Positions 25,827 through 34,443 of a DNA stretch of 64,000 bases are shown one piece after another. The DNA comes from Aquabacterium sp. A7-Y (GTDB lineage Bacteria > Pseudomonadota > Gammaproteobacteria > Burkholderiales > Burkholderiaceae_C): the NCBI RefSeq assembly GCF_026153205.1, contig NZ_JAPFBW010000005.1:1-64000 (forward strand), written 5' to 3'. The notes under the pieces are model-generated. The model made no database searches. It was not told the DNA's origin and saw only the letters and a program-made list of their open reading frames with translations. The stretch's first letter is position 1. The number at the start of each line of letters is the position of its first letter. The translations under genes were made by a program, and so were the position numbers.

Positions 25827-27011
25827 CTAGGGCAAACCTCTGAAGCCGGGCGGCCTAGGCTGCCAGCGGGAGGGCCCGGGCACAGGCACCGCCGCCTGCT
25901 CCTTGACCTCGGCATCGGCGGCCATGGCCATCATGCCGATGCAGAAAGTGAAGTAGGCATAAATCAGCGTGTTGTCGGTGACGAGCAGCACATTGGCGTA
26001 CAGCCAGAAGAGGCGCATCGTGATCGACTTGAGCCGAAAGGCGAGCCAGATGAAGCCGCACAGCGTCAAGCCGCCGTACTCCAGCACGATCTTCATCACG
26101 TCATGGTGAAGATTGAGCTTTTGACCATGAAAGAACCCGACCGAGAGGAAGTCGTAGGCAGCACCGGCACCACTGCCTATCCAGACATAACGCTCGATGT
26201 GGCTGGTCAGTTCCACCGAGGGCGCCAGGTAGAGCTCCTTGCGACCCATGCCCGCCTGGTTGGCGCTCATGCCCATGGTGTTGTGGATGAGCTCGTCGAA
26301 GCCGCCCTGGGCGTAGGTCACTGCCAGCGACAGTGCAGCCAGGTTGAACAGCAGCATGGGGATGGGCCGCAGCATCGCGCTGGTGAAGCGCCGCGGCAGC
26401 AAAGACACCACCAGGCACAGCAGCACGCCCAACAAGGCGATCCGCTTGAGCGTCAGCAGCGTGAACAGAATGCCGACCGCCGTCTCCTTCCACCGGCGCG
26501 TCGCGATGGCCCAGACGGTCAGTGCCCCGAAGGCAAAACACCACGGCGACTCGAAGGAGGAGCGCGATCCGGCGACGTCGATCTGGAACTCCCCGCCGCC
26601 TCCCCCCATCAGCCGCAGCATCACGACCGAGGTCACCAGGCCGGCGACCATCACCCAGAAGGCGGTCCACCATTTGAAGCGGTATTCGTAGCCGAGCACG
26701 AAGGGCATGACGCCGACCAGGAACAGGTAGATGTCCTGGTACCCGTTGCGCCCCGACAGCGGGATCAGCATGATGCCCACGCCGATCAGCAGCCAGTACG
26801 GCAACAGGTGCACTGGCACGACGAACTTGCGCACCGCGAGACAGGCGATCACGCCGCACATCGGGATCAAGTAGGTCAGGTGGCGCAGCCGCGGCACCGC
26901 CAGCGACATCCAGAGCGCGAAGACGCAGAAGACCGCGTAGAGCATCTCCACGGTGATGGCGGGCGGGCGGACGGCCGCGCTGCCGGCCCAACGGGGGTAG
27001 GAGCGCATCAT
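25827..27011 (-). CDS. Putative EPS polymerase (Wzy/O-antigen ligase-like)
   Basis: This 394-residue protein has about ten to twelve hydrophobic segments (LYAVFCVFALWMSLAVP, YLIPMCGVIACLAV, YWLLIGVGIMLIPLSG and so on). It also has a large periplasmic loop at about 245-300 that carries RKELYLAPSVELTSHIERY and IGSGAGAAYDF, as in Wzy/WaaL-type proteins. No other polymerase candidate is in the island, so Wzy is the best assignment. The family is too divergent to prove this by motif. The ATG at 27011 overlaps the stop of the upstream GT4 gene by four bases (ATGA), which fixes the start. It is the last gene of the long minus-strand operon. Confidence 0.7.
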   Translation of the reverse strand: MMRSYPRWAGSAAVRPPAITVEMLYAVFCVFALWMSLAVPRLRHLTYLIPMCGVIACLAVRKFVVPVHLLPYWLLIGVGIMLIPLSGRNGYQDIYLFLVGVMPFVLGYEYRFKWWTAFWVMVAGLVTSVVMLRLMGGGGGEFQIDVAGSRSSFESPWCFAFGALTVWAIATRRWKETAVGILFTLLTLKRIALLGVLLCLVVSLLPRRFTSAMLRPIPMLLFNLAALSLAVTYAQGGFDELIHNTMGMSANQAGMGRKELYLAPSVELTSHIERYVWIGSGAGAAYDFLSVGFFHGQKLNLHHDVMKIVLEYGGLTLCGFIWLAFRLKSITMRLFWLYANVLLVTDNTLIYAYFTFCIGMMAMAADAEVKEQAAVPVPGPSRWQPRPPGFRGLP

Positions 27012-28189
27012 GCGTTGACCCGGCGGCCGTCGCCGACGCCGCCCGCCGACAGCCAGCGCAGCAGCCCCTTCACGGTGCGTCGCCAGGCCAGGTGCTCGAC
27101 CGTGCCCATCACCTCCGCGGGGCGGAAACGCCGCGGCTGCGAGACGAAGCTGTCCAGGGCCTCGCCGACCGCCTCGGCGCTCGGCTCGCGGATGAACAGG
27201 CCGTTGCTCGGCTCGACCACCTCGGCAAAGCCGCCGATCTGGGTGGCGATCACGGGCACGCCCTGCGACAGCGACAGCAGCAGCACGCCGCTCTGGTCGA
27301 TGTGGCGGTAGGGCAGCACGGTCGCGTCGGCAGCCGCGAAGGCGCGGGCGATGTCGGCTTCGGCCAGGAAACCCTCCATCCACACCAGCTTGCCGCTCGG
27401 CTGCAGGGCTTCGAGTCGGCGCCGTATCGTGTCGCCGTATTCGCCCGGCGCGCAGCGACCGGCCACGATCAAGGTAATGTCCTCACGCTGCTCGATCGCG
27501 TCGATCAGGAGGTCGATGCCCTTGAAGGGCGAGACATAGCCGAAAAACAGCACCGCCGGGCGCTGCGGATCAGCGCCGAGAGCGGCCTTGGCGTCCGGCT
27601 TGCTCAGGGGCAGGCGTTCGACCGAATCGTTGAGCCCGTGTTCCATCACCAGCACACGATCGGGCGCGATGCCGAAATCGTCGATCAGTGCCTGGCGCGT
27701 GGCGTCGGTGTGCACCAGCAGGAGGTGGGGGATGCGGTAGATGATCCAGTAGAGCCGCTTCATCGTCGCCGTGTGGCGGTTGTGCGGCAGGATGTTGTGC
27801 ACCGTGAGCGTCAGGCGAGCGCTGATCAGGCGCAGCAGCAAACCTTCGATCACGCCGACCAGCCACTCCGGCCCGAGCATGCCGATGATCATCACGGTGG
27901 CGCGACGCCGTTGCCAGACCGTGGCAAGCAGCCGCAGGTGGTAGAGCAGCATGTTGTGCGCCTTGCGCCACCTGGAGCGGCGCGAGTCCTGCGAGCCGCG
28001 GATGTTCAGCAGCTGCACGCCGGGATGCAGGCGCGAGGCCAGCGTCTCGTCCGAGCCGAGCAGGGTCACCGGCAGGCCGTTTTCGGCCAGCCCGTTGGCG
28101 AAGCCCTGTTCGTAGTGCGTCTGGAAGCCGTGCGAGACCAGCACGACCTCACTGGATGCGGCATGGAGGGGGGCTTCGTGAACGCTCAT
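27008..28189 (-). CDS. Glycosyltransferase family 4 protein
   Basis: This 393-residue GT-B fold glycosyltransferase has SSEVVLVSHGFQTHYEQGFA at the N-terminus and TLTVHNILPHNRHTATM in the acceptor half. The donor half has AVLFFGYVSPFKGIDLLIDA, ITLIVAGRC and the catalytic region YRHIDQSGVLLLSLSQGVPVI. There the second acid of the E-x7-E pattern is replaced by Ser-Leu, so the motif is loose. ATG 28189 has an AAGGG site upstream; GTG 28195 would add two residues. The stop overlaps the wzy start by four bases. It probably adds one of the later sugars of the repeat unit. Confidence 0.87.
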   Translation of the reverse strand: MSVHEAPLHAASSEVVLVSHGFQTHYEQGFANGLAENGLPVTLLGSDETLASRLHPGVQLLNIRGSQDSRRSRWRKAHNMLLYHLRLLATVWQRRRATVMIIGMLGPEWLVGVIEGLLLRLISARLTLTVHNILPHNRHTATMKRLYWIIYRIPHLLLVHTDATRQALIDDFGIAPDRVLVMEHGLNDSVERLPLSKPDAKAALGADPQRPAVLFFGYVSPFKGIDLLIDAIEQREDITLIVAGRCAPGEYGDTIRRRLEALQPSGKLVWMEGFLAEADIARAFAAADATVLPYRHIDQSGVLLLSLSQGVPVIATQIGGFAEVVEPSNGLFIREPSAEAVGEALDSFVSQPRRFRPAEVMGTVEHLAWRRTVKGLLRWLSAGGVGDGRRVNA

Positions 28190-28261
28190 GGACACCCTTG
28201 CTCCATGGCACGCCTCAGTCCGTGACGGATCAACATGTGCTTCCTTCGCAAACCTAGGTTC

Positions 28262-29767
28262 TCAAAGGCCGAGCACGCGCCCGGCCAGTCGTCCGATCGT
28301 GTTCCCGGGCAGGCGCGCATGCAGCACGGCCCGCAGGTCGGGCGCCAGCAGCCGGCCACGCGACAGCACCAGCACCGTCAGGATGGCGAGCCCGGCCAGC
28401 ATGAGGCGGGCCGCGGCGATGGCCAGCGAAGCGTCGGCCCAAGGGGCCAGGGCCGTGAGCTCCCAGACCCCCGCGCCGACCGCGCCGAGCAGCATGCCGC
28501 CGGCCAAGGCACCGGCCAGGCGTCCTGGCGTCAGGCCGATACGACGCACGATCAAGGAAAAATTGATGACACAACGCAGTGCGTAGGCGAAGGGCACGGC
28601 CCAGGCAGCCACCGCCAGCGGCTCGGACAGCGCGGAGGCGAGCGCAAAACACACCAGCAGGGACGTGGCGACCAGCACCTGCGACACCATCTCCTTGCTC
28701 ACCGCGCCGATGGCCCACAGGAAGGAGCCGGCCACCGCGCTCAGCACGTGCAGCGGCATCGCCACCGCGAAGGCGCGGAAGATGGGCACCGCCTCGGACC
28801 AGCGATCGCCGTAGAGCATCAGGATCAGCGGCTCGGCGATCGCCAGCAGCAGCGCGAAGGCCGGCAGCATCACCAATGCGAGCCCCCCGGTAATGCAGCA
28901 ATAGGTGCGGCGCAGGCGCTCTGGATCGTCCTGCACCCGTGACGCCGTCGCCAGCGTGACCGACTGCACCGACTGGCTGAGCAAGGTCGCCGGGCCACGG
29001 GCCAGGTTCTGGGCCGCGGTGTAGGCGCCCAGCGAGCTCACCCCCCAGAGCCGGCCGACGACGGCACGGTCGAGGTTGTCGATGGTCCAGCTCGCCATGT
29101 TGCTGACGAGAATGTGCACGCCGAACTTGCGCAGCTCAGGGTCCATGCGAAACAGCGGCCGCAACGGGTGGCGCACGATGGCATAGGACGCGATCAGGAT
29201 GGCGGCGGTCTGGCAGGTGAAGGCCACCACCAGGCTCCACACGCCCCAACCCAGGCGCGCCAGCGTGATGGCGAGGCCACCGAAACACACGACATAGGCA
29301 GTCAGCTGAATCAGCTGGAAGCGCTTCATGTCGAAGCCGCGGCGCATCAGGCTGCCGGAGATGTTGCCGAGCGCTTGGAGCAGGATGAGCGGGCCGCAGA
29401 CCAGCAGCGGCCCGGTCAGGGCCGGATCGTCGAAGATATTGGCCAGCACCGGCGCAGCCAGCATCACGCCGAGGCCGACCACGCTGCCCTGCACGATCAC
29501 GCCGCCCAGCGCCTGGCGGATCGCCTCGTCGCTGAGCTTGGGCGTCTGGACCAGCGCGGTGCCCATGCCGCTTTCGGTGAGCAGCCAGCCGAAGCCCATC
29601 ACGACCAGCACGATCGCGAACTGCCCGTAGATCTGCGGCCCGAGCAGACGAGCCAGCACGACCTGCACGCCGATCTGAGCCAGCGCGCGGCCGGCGGCGC
29701 CGGCATAGTTCCACAGCACGGCGGCAAAGCTGCGCTGCGCCAGGTTCGAGGTGTTAGTCGCTAGCAC
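28262..29767 (-). CDS. wzx: Polysaccharide flippase (Wzx-like, MOP superfamily)
   Basis: This protein of about 501 residues has 12-14 hydrophobic helices and typical polysaccharide transporter features. SFAAVLWNYAGAAGRALAQI lies at the N-terminus, followed by VLARLLGPQIYGQFAIVLV near residue 40 and LGAYTAAQNLARGPATLL near the middle. It would flip the undecaprenyl-linked repeat unit across the inner membrane. GTG 29767 is preferred because AGGG lies eight bases upstream; GTG 29776 and 29791 are possible alternatives. It lies 45 bases after fcl and 72 before the GT4 gene. Confidence 0.88.
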   Translation of the reverse strand: MLATNTSNLAQRSFAAVLWNYAGAAGRALAQIGVQVVLARLLGPQIYGQFAIVLVVMGFGWLLTESGMGTALVQTPKLSDEAIRQALGGVIVQGSVVGLGVMLAAPVLANIFDDPALTGPLLVCGPLILLQALGNISGSLMRRGFDMKRFQLIQLTAYVVCFGGLAITLARLGWGVWSLVVAFTCQTAAILIASYAIVRHPLRPLFRMDPELRKFGVHILVSNMASWTIDNLDRAVVGRLWGVSSLGAYTAAQNLARGPATLLSQSVQSVTLATASRVQDDPERLRRTYCCITGGLALVMLPAFALLLAIAEPLILMLYGDRWSEAVPIFRAFAVAMPLHVLSAVAGSFLWAIGAVSKEMVSQVLVATSLLVCFALASALSEPLAVAAWAVPFAYALRCVINFSLIVRRIGLTPGRLAGALAGGMLLGAVGAGVWELTALAPWADASLAIAAARLMLAGLAILTVLVLSRGRLLAPDLRAVLHARLPGNTIGRLAGRVLGL

Positions 29768-29812
29768 GTGCCACACCCTGCATACAGCCACAGGACATCG
29801 ACGCGACGACCC

Positions 29813-30787
29813 TCAACCCGCCTTGAATGCATGATAGGCAGCGACCAGGCCCTCGCGCAGCGAGGTCTTGGCGCTCCAGCCCAGCGCGTGCAGCCGGGAC
29901 ACATCCATCAGCTTGCGCGGCGTGCCGTCGGGCTTGGAGGTGTCGAAAACGATGCGGCCGTCGAAACCGACCACATCACGCACGGTTTCCGCGAGCTCGC
30001 GGATCGTCACGTCCTCGCCGACGCCGATGTTCACCAGCGGCGGATCGAAGCGGCCGGTCTTGGACTCGTCGCTGCCCAGCAGACCGTCGTAGCGCTCGGC
30101 CGGCAGGTTCATCAGGAACACGCAGGCGTCGGCCATGTCGTCGCTGAACAGGAACTCGCGCCGCGGCGTGCCGGTGCCCCACACCGTCACCTCGCCGGCT
30201 CCGGCGAGCTTGGCCTCGTGGAACTTGCGGATCAACGCCGGGATGACGTGGCTGGTGTGCAGGTCGTAGTTGTCGCCAGTGCCATAGAGGTTGGTCGGCA
30301 TCACGGCGAGGTACTTGGTGCCGTACTGACGGTTGTAGCTCCAGCACATCTCGACGCCGGCGATCTTGGCCAGGGCATAGGCGCGATTGGTCGGCTCGAG
30401 TGGCCCGGTGAGCAGGCTGTCTTCCCGCATCGGCTGCGGCGCCAGCTTGGGATAGATGCAGCTGGAGCCGAGGAACATCAGCCGCGTCACGCCGTTGCGG
30501 CGTGATGCCTCGATCACGTTGCTCTGGATCGCCAGGTTGTCGCGGATGAAGTCGGCCGGATAGGTATCGTTGGCGACGATGCCGCCCACCTTGGCCGCCG
30601 CCAGAAACACGTACTCGGGCCGCTCGCTCTCGAAAAACGCGGCGGTGGCCTGCTGGTTGGTCAGGTCGAGCTCGGCATGGGTGCGCAGCAGCAGGTTGCG
30701 GTAACCGCGTGCCTGCAGGTTGCGCACCAGGGCCGAGCCCACCAGCCCGCGGTGGCCGGCCACATAGATCTTTGCGTTGGCTTGCAT
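29813..30787 (-). CDS. fcl: GDP-L-fucose synthase
   Basis: This 324-residue short-chain dehydrogenase performs the epimerase-reductase step that turns GDP-4-keto-6-deoxymannose into GDP-L-fucose with NADPH. It has the Rossmann [15 protein letters not shown] near residue 8, [10 protein letters not shown] near 63, the [10 protein letters not shown] catalytic Ser/Cys region at about 104-113, and the YALAK pair in [24 protein letters not shown] is the substrate loop. ATG 30787 lies ten bases after the gmd stop. Together with gmd and manC it gives a complete route from mannose-1-phosphate to GDP-fucose. Confidence 0.96.
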   Translation of the reverse strand: MQANAKIYVAGHRGLVGSALVRNLQARGYRNLLLRTHAELDLTNQQATAAFFESERPEYVFLAAAKVGGIVANDTYPADFIRDNLAIQSNVIEASRRNGVTRLMFLGSSCIYPKLAPQPMREDSLLTGPLEPTNRAYALAKIAGVEMCWSYNRQYGTKYLAVMPTNLYGTGDNYDLHTSHVIPALIRKFHEAKLAGAGEVTVWGTGTPRREFLFSDDMADACVFLMNLPAERYDGLLGSDESKTGRFDPPLVNIGVGEDVTIRELAETVRDVVGFDGRIVFDTSKPDGTPRKLMDVSRLHALGWSAKTSLREGLVAAYHAFKAG

Positions 30788-30797
30788 CGGCCCGGCC

Positions 30798-31919
30798 TCA
30801 CTCGTGGTAGTCGTAAGCCTGGAAGCCGGCCATCTTGACAAGCGAGTCGCGTCGGGCCGCGGTGTAGTCGGCCTCGATCATTTCGCGCACCAGCTCGTCG
30901 AAGGTGGTGGTCGGGGTCCAGCCCAGCTTCTCCTTGGCCTTGGTCGGGTCGCCGAGCAGCGTCTCGACCTCGGTAGGCCGGTAGTAGCGCGGGTCGACGC
31001 GCACGATAACGTCGCCGACCTTGCACTTCGCCTTGTCACCCTCGACCTTGGTGACGATGCCGACCTCACGCTCGCCTTCACCTTCGAAGCTCACCGTGAT
31101 GCCCAGCTCCTTGGCCGAACGTTCGACGAACTGGCGCACGCTGTACTGCACGCCGGTGGCGATGACGAAGTCCTCGGCCTTGTCCTGCTGCAGCATCATC
31201 CACTGCATCTCGATGTAGTCACGCGCATGGCCCCAGTCGCGCAGCGCGCTCATGTTGCCGAGGTAGAGGCAGTCCTGCAGGCCCAGCGCAACGCGCGCGA
31301 TGGCGCGGGTGATCTTGCGCGTCACGAAGGTCTCGCCGCGCAGCGGGCTCTCGTGGTTGAAGAGCACGCCGTTGCAGGCATACATGCCGTAGGCCTCGCG
31401 GTAGTTCACCGTGATCCAGTAGGCGTAGAGCTTGGCCACCGCATAAGGGCTGCGCGGGTAGAAAGGTGTGGTTTCCTTCTGCGGAATCTCCTGCACCAGG
31501 CCGTAGAGCTCGGAGGTGGAGGCCTGGTAGAAGCGCGTCTTCTTCTCCAGGCCGAGGATGCGGATCGCCTCCAACAGGCGCAGTGCGCCGATGCCGTCGG
31601 CATTCGCCGTGTACTCCGGCTCCTCGAAGCTCACCGCGACGTGGCTCTGTGCCGCCAGGTTGTAGATCTCGTCGGGCTGGACCTTCTGCACGATGCGCAG
31701 CAGGCTGGTGGAGTCGGTGAGATCCCCGTAGTGCAGGATGAAGTTGCGGTTGTCGACGTGCGGATCCTGGTACAGATGGTCGATGCGATCGGTGTTGAAC
31801 AAGGACGTCCGGCGCTTGATGCCGTGCACTTCGTAGCCCTTCTTCAGGAGGAACTCGGACAGGTAGGCGCCGTCCTGGCCGGTCACTCCAGTGATGAGGG
31901 CAACTTTCTTTTGAGTCAT
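30798..31919 (-). CDS. gmd: GDP-mannose 4,6-dehydratase
   Basis: This 373-residue NADP-dependent dehydratase converts GDP-mannose to GDP-4-keto-6-deoxymannose. It has the Rossmann [17 protein letters not shown] near residue 9, [15 protein letters not shown] near 35, the catalytic ASTSELYG (about 131-138), and the YxxxK pair in [12 protein letters not shown]. Gmd signatures [16 protein letters not shown] and [11 protein letters not shown] follow. The region [19 protein letters not shown] (about 290-308) is the variable C-terminal part. ATG 31919 is the family start; there is only a weak AGCAAG ribosome site. It lies 44 bases after epsI in the epsD-to-wzy operon. Confidence 0.97.
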   Translation of the reverse strand: MTQKKVALITGVTGQDGAYLSEFLLKKGYEVHGIKRRTSLFNTDRIDHLYQDPHVDNRNFILHYGDLTDSTSLLRIVQKVQPDEIYNLAAQSHVAVSFEEPEYTANADGIGALRLLEAIRILGLEKKTRFYQASTSELYGLVQEIPQKETTPFYPRSPYAVAKLYAYWITVNYREAYGMYACNGVLFNHESPLRGETFVTRKITRAIARVALGLQDCLYLGNMSALRDWGHARDYIEMQWMMLQQDKAEDFVIATGVQYSVRQFVERSAKELGITVSFEGEGEREVGIVTKVEGDKAKCKVGDVIVRVDPRYYRPTEVETLLGDPTKAKEKLGWTPTTTFDELVREMIEADYTAARRDSLVKMAGFQAYDYHE

Positions 31920-31963
31920 CTTGCTATGGTCGTAAGGAGGTAAAAAAGCTCGGCCGTGCCGGC

Positions 31964-32647
31964 TCACAGGGGAGCCGCACCGAAAACGCGAGATTGAAAT
32001 TCGGGAGCGATGGACGTCGAGATGTCGCGCAGGAAAGCCGTCTGTGCCGCGTAGGCCTTCTGGGAGTCGACGTCGATGCTGGAAACGCGCACCAGCATGC
32101 CGTCGGGCACGCGCCCCCGCAGGCCGTAGCCCAACTGCGCCAGCTTCTGCTGCGTATTGGACGCGACGATCTGGTCGCCGACGACGATCCAGTAGATCAA
32201 CGGTTCATGCCGGCTGCCAAGGCGGGTGTTCAGCTTCTGCACCGGCAGCATGCGCGAGCCCAGCTGCAGTTGGTCGGGTTGCTGCGAAAGCACCTGGAAA
32301 CCCTGGGCCGGGTAACAGATCTCCGGGCGGTGCACCTGCATGCCGTCGGACTGGTCGCCGCCATAGGCGACCGACAGCATGATGCGCTCGCCGCGGCCGT
32401 TGATGTAGGTGCGAGCGAGCACCTGGCTGTAGATCTTGTCGAGCTGCTCCTGCACGTCGGGGGCGGGCAGGATCACCGGCATGCGGTCGTCGATGCGCCA
32501 GTCGCCGAACTGCTTCGGGAACACGGACTCGAGATCGACTTTGGGACCGGTCTCGGCCATCTTGATCGACGGGCGTGCAACGACCGCCATCGCGGCGGCC
32601 AGCAACATCAGACCCGCCACCAACCAAACACGAACCTGCAATTTCAT
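31964..32647 (-). CDS. epsI: Exosortase-associated protein EpsI
   Basis: This 227-residue protein has one N-terminal membrane anchor ([18 protein letters not shown], about 7-24) and a periplasmic EpsI domain. Signatures are [14 protein letters not shown] near 41-54, [17 protein letters not shown] at about 102-118 with the His-Arg-Pro-Glu-Ile-Cys-Tyr core, and a C-terminal IYWIVVGDQ strand. In exosortase EPS systems EpsI sits next to, or is fused to, the exosortase; its chemistry is not settled. The ATG at 32647 overlaps the xrtB stop (ATGA), and GAGGAAG lies upstream. It is coupled to xrtB and should work with it at the membrane. Confidence 0.92.
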   Translation of the reverse strand: MKLQVRVWLVAGLMLLAAAMAVVARPSIKMAETGPKVDLESVFPKQFGDWRIDDRMPVILPAPDVQEQLDKIYSQVLARTYINGRGERIMLSVAYGGDQSDGMQVHRPEICYPAQGFQVLSQQPDQLQLGSRMLPVQKLNTRLGSRHEPLIYWIVVGDQIVASNTQQKLAQLGYGLRGRVPDGMLVRVSSIDVDSQKAYAAQTAFLRDISTSIAPEFQSRVFGAAPL

Positions 32648-33519
32648 GCGGACTTCCTCGGTTTGCGGTCGAACAACCCCAGCAAGCCGTCGAAGCTGAA
32701 CAGCAGCACCAGGGCGATCAGGAACAGCACCATGCCGGCTGCGCCGTGCACGAAACCCTGTCCCGCCTCGTCGCCGAAGTGATAGGTCACCAGCACGAGG
32801 ATCATCACCCGCACCGCGTTGGCCAGAAAGGCGATCGGCAGGATACTGGCGATGATGGCCACGTTGCGCCAGGGCTTGCTGTGTTTCATCAGATAGACGT
32901 ACAGCAGCCCCAGGGCCGAGAGGCTGAACATGCTGTTGAGCCCCGAACAAGCGTCCGCCACCAGCAGCTGATACTGGCCAATCGTCAGCACGACGCCACT
33001 GCGCGCGATCGGGTAGCCGACCTCGTAGAGGATGGTCTCGGCCACCACCGAGACGGTGCGCTTGAGCGGCCCGGTGAGCGAATCGATCACCGCCGCCGGC
33101 AGCGGCACCATGAACACCAGGAACAGCAGCGGGAAGGCCATCACCCGCACGGCACGCCAGCCGAACAGGATTGCGCCGCCGCCGGCCAGCAGCGGGATCT
33201 GCGAACCCACCTCGAAGAGGATGATCTGCTGCGAGCGCCCGAGCACGTAGAGCAGCAGCCCGAGGACCAGCAGCACCCAGGCCGACATCGAACGGACACC
33301 ATCCTGGATGGCCGCGACGAATTCATCGCGCTTCTGCCAGAAGATCCAGATCGAGACCGCCAGGATCAGCGGGCCGTGCCCCTGCTCCTCGCTTTTCCAG
33401 ATGGTCTTGGACAGGTCGATGAAGGTCGGGACATACAGCAGCAGCAGCGCCGCCAGCAGCGGGACCGCCACCGGGAGCCACGGCCGGGGCGCGGCAGCAA
33501 CAGGCATGGTCGTGTGCAT
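32644..33519 (-). CDS. xrtB: Exosortase B
   Basis: This 291-residue polytopic protein is a membrane cysteine transpeptidase of the exosortase/archaeosortase family. The triad is visible as Cys191 in ADACSGLNSM (188-197), Arg237 in LANAVRVMI and His258 in GQGFVHGAAG. About eight hydrophobic helices surround them. Its gene neighbours (epsD-epsE-epsF-epsG before, epsI after) are those of the XrtB class. Family members process proteins with a C-terminal PEP-CTERM-like signal; none of the proteins encoded in this window carries one. It lies five bases after epsG and overlaps epsI by four. ATG 33507 is an alternative start four codons later. Confidence 0.93.
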   Translation of the reverse strand: MHTTMPVAAAPRPWLPVAVPLLAALLLLYVPTFIDLSKTIWKSEEQGHGPLILAVSIWIFWQKRDEFVAAIQDGVRSMSAWVLLVLGLLLYVLGRSQQIILFEVGSQIPLLAGGGAILFGWRAVRVMAFPLLFLVFMVPLPAAVIDSLTGPLKRTVSVVAETILYEVGYPIARSGVVLTIGQYQLLVADACSGLNSMFSLSALGLLYVYLMKHSKPWRNVAIIASILPIAFLANAVRVMILVLVTYHFGDEAGQGFVHGAAGMVLFLIALVLLFSFDGLLGLFDRKPRKSA

Positions 33520-33524
33520 ACTTC

Positions 33525-34442
33525 TCAGTGCTCGTTCATGATCACCCCCGCCAGCTTGGCGGGGCTGCCGGAAAGGGTGGCGACCAGGTCCTGCAGGCGG
33601 TTGACCTTGGACTTGCCCTGGCGCGCGACCACCAGGGCGGCGCCACACTTGGCGGCGATCACGGTCGCGTCGGAGCCGAAGACGGCCGCCGGCGTGTCGA
33701 CGATGACATGGTCGAACTTGTTCAGCAGTTCGCGGATGAGCAGGCCGAAGGCCGGCCGCTCCACCAGTTCAAGCGGGTTGGGCGGCGTGATGCCGACCGG
33801 GAGCACGAAGAGGCTGGGCAGGTTGGGCACGTGCTTGATGACGTTGGTCTCGGCACGACCCGACAGGATGCCCGACAGACCCGAGGAGGTATCGAGCTCG
33901 AACACCTCGTGCTGGCGCGGGCCGCGCAGGTCGGCGTCCACCAGCAGGGTGCGGCCGCCGAGCTGGGACAGCACCACCGCCAGGTTGGCCGCGAAGAAGG
34001 TCTTGCCATCGCCCGAGTCGGGACTGACGATCGCCAGCGCCCGGCGCGGTTCGTCATTGAAGAGCCGCATCATCAGCTGGCTGCGGATGGCGCGGAAGGC
34101 TTCGGCTTGGTAGGAGAAGGGCTGGGTCGCGGTGATCAGCTCCGAGCCCAGCTCGCGCCGCTGGTCGGGCGCGTAGGGGTAGTGGAACTGCTGCGACAGC
34201 GCGAACATGACATCGTCGTCGCTTGCCAGGCCCAGCGCGACCGCGGCCTCGCCGAAACGGACCCCCTTCTCGCGCTGGAACTGCAGCACCTGGTCGACCT
34301 GATCGGGCGACAGGTTCTTCTTGCGGCGGATGATGTCCCCGATGGGCCGGTCATGCACCGCGGACGCGGGCTTGGTGTCCTCGACCGAGTTGGGAACCGG
34401 GTGCAAGTGGGGCGCCGCACTGGCGTCACGGAAGATCGCCAT
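33525..34442 (-). CDS. epsG: Chain-length regulator tyrosine kinase EpsG with MshEN-like N-terminus
   Basis: This 305-residue cytoplasmic BY-kinase is the partner of the EpsF co-polymerase. The ATPase has Walker A SPDSGDGKTFF (140-150), Walker A' LLVDADLRGPRQ (166-177) and Walker B HVIVDTP. There is no tyrosine cluster at the C-terminus (it ends GVIMNEH), so phosphoregulation by the usual tail is unlikely. The N-terminal 90 residues hold two tandem repeats that fit the MshEN pattern: residues 34-56 (IGDII...VLQFQ) and 62-84 (RFGEA...ALSQQ). MshEN domains bind c-di-GMP in other proteins. The start ATG 34442 lies one base after the epsF stop, with AAGGGG upstream. Confidence 0.92.
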   Translation of the reverse strand: MAIFRDASAAPHLHPVPNSVEDTKPASAVHDRPIGDIIRRKKNLSPDQVDQVLQFQREKGVRFGEAAVALGLASDDDVMFALSQQFHYPYAPDQRRELGSELITATQPFSYQAEAFRAIRSQLMMRLFNDEPRRALAIVSPDSGDGKTFFAANLAVVLSQLGGRTLLVDADLRGPRQHEVFELDTSSGLSGILSGRAETNVIKHVPNLPSLFVLPVGITPPNPLELVERPAFGLLIRELLNKFDHVIVDTPAAVFGSDATVIAAKCGAALVVARQGKSKVNRLQDLVATLSGSPAKLAGVIMNEH

Positions 34443-34443
34443 A

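Noticed and set aside
33525..34442. EpsG as a truncated kinase because it lacks a tyrosine tail
   Set aside because: The length and motifs are complete, and the gene is tightly coupled to its neighbours. Absence of the tail may simply be a trait of this family.
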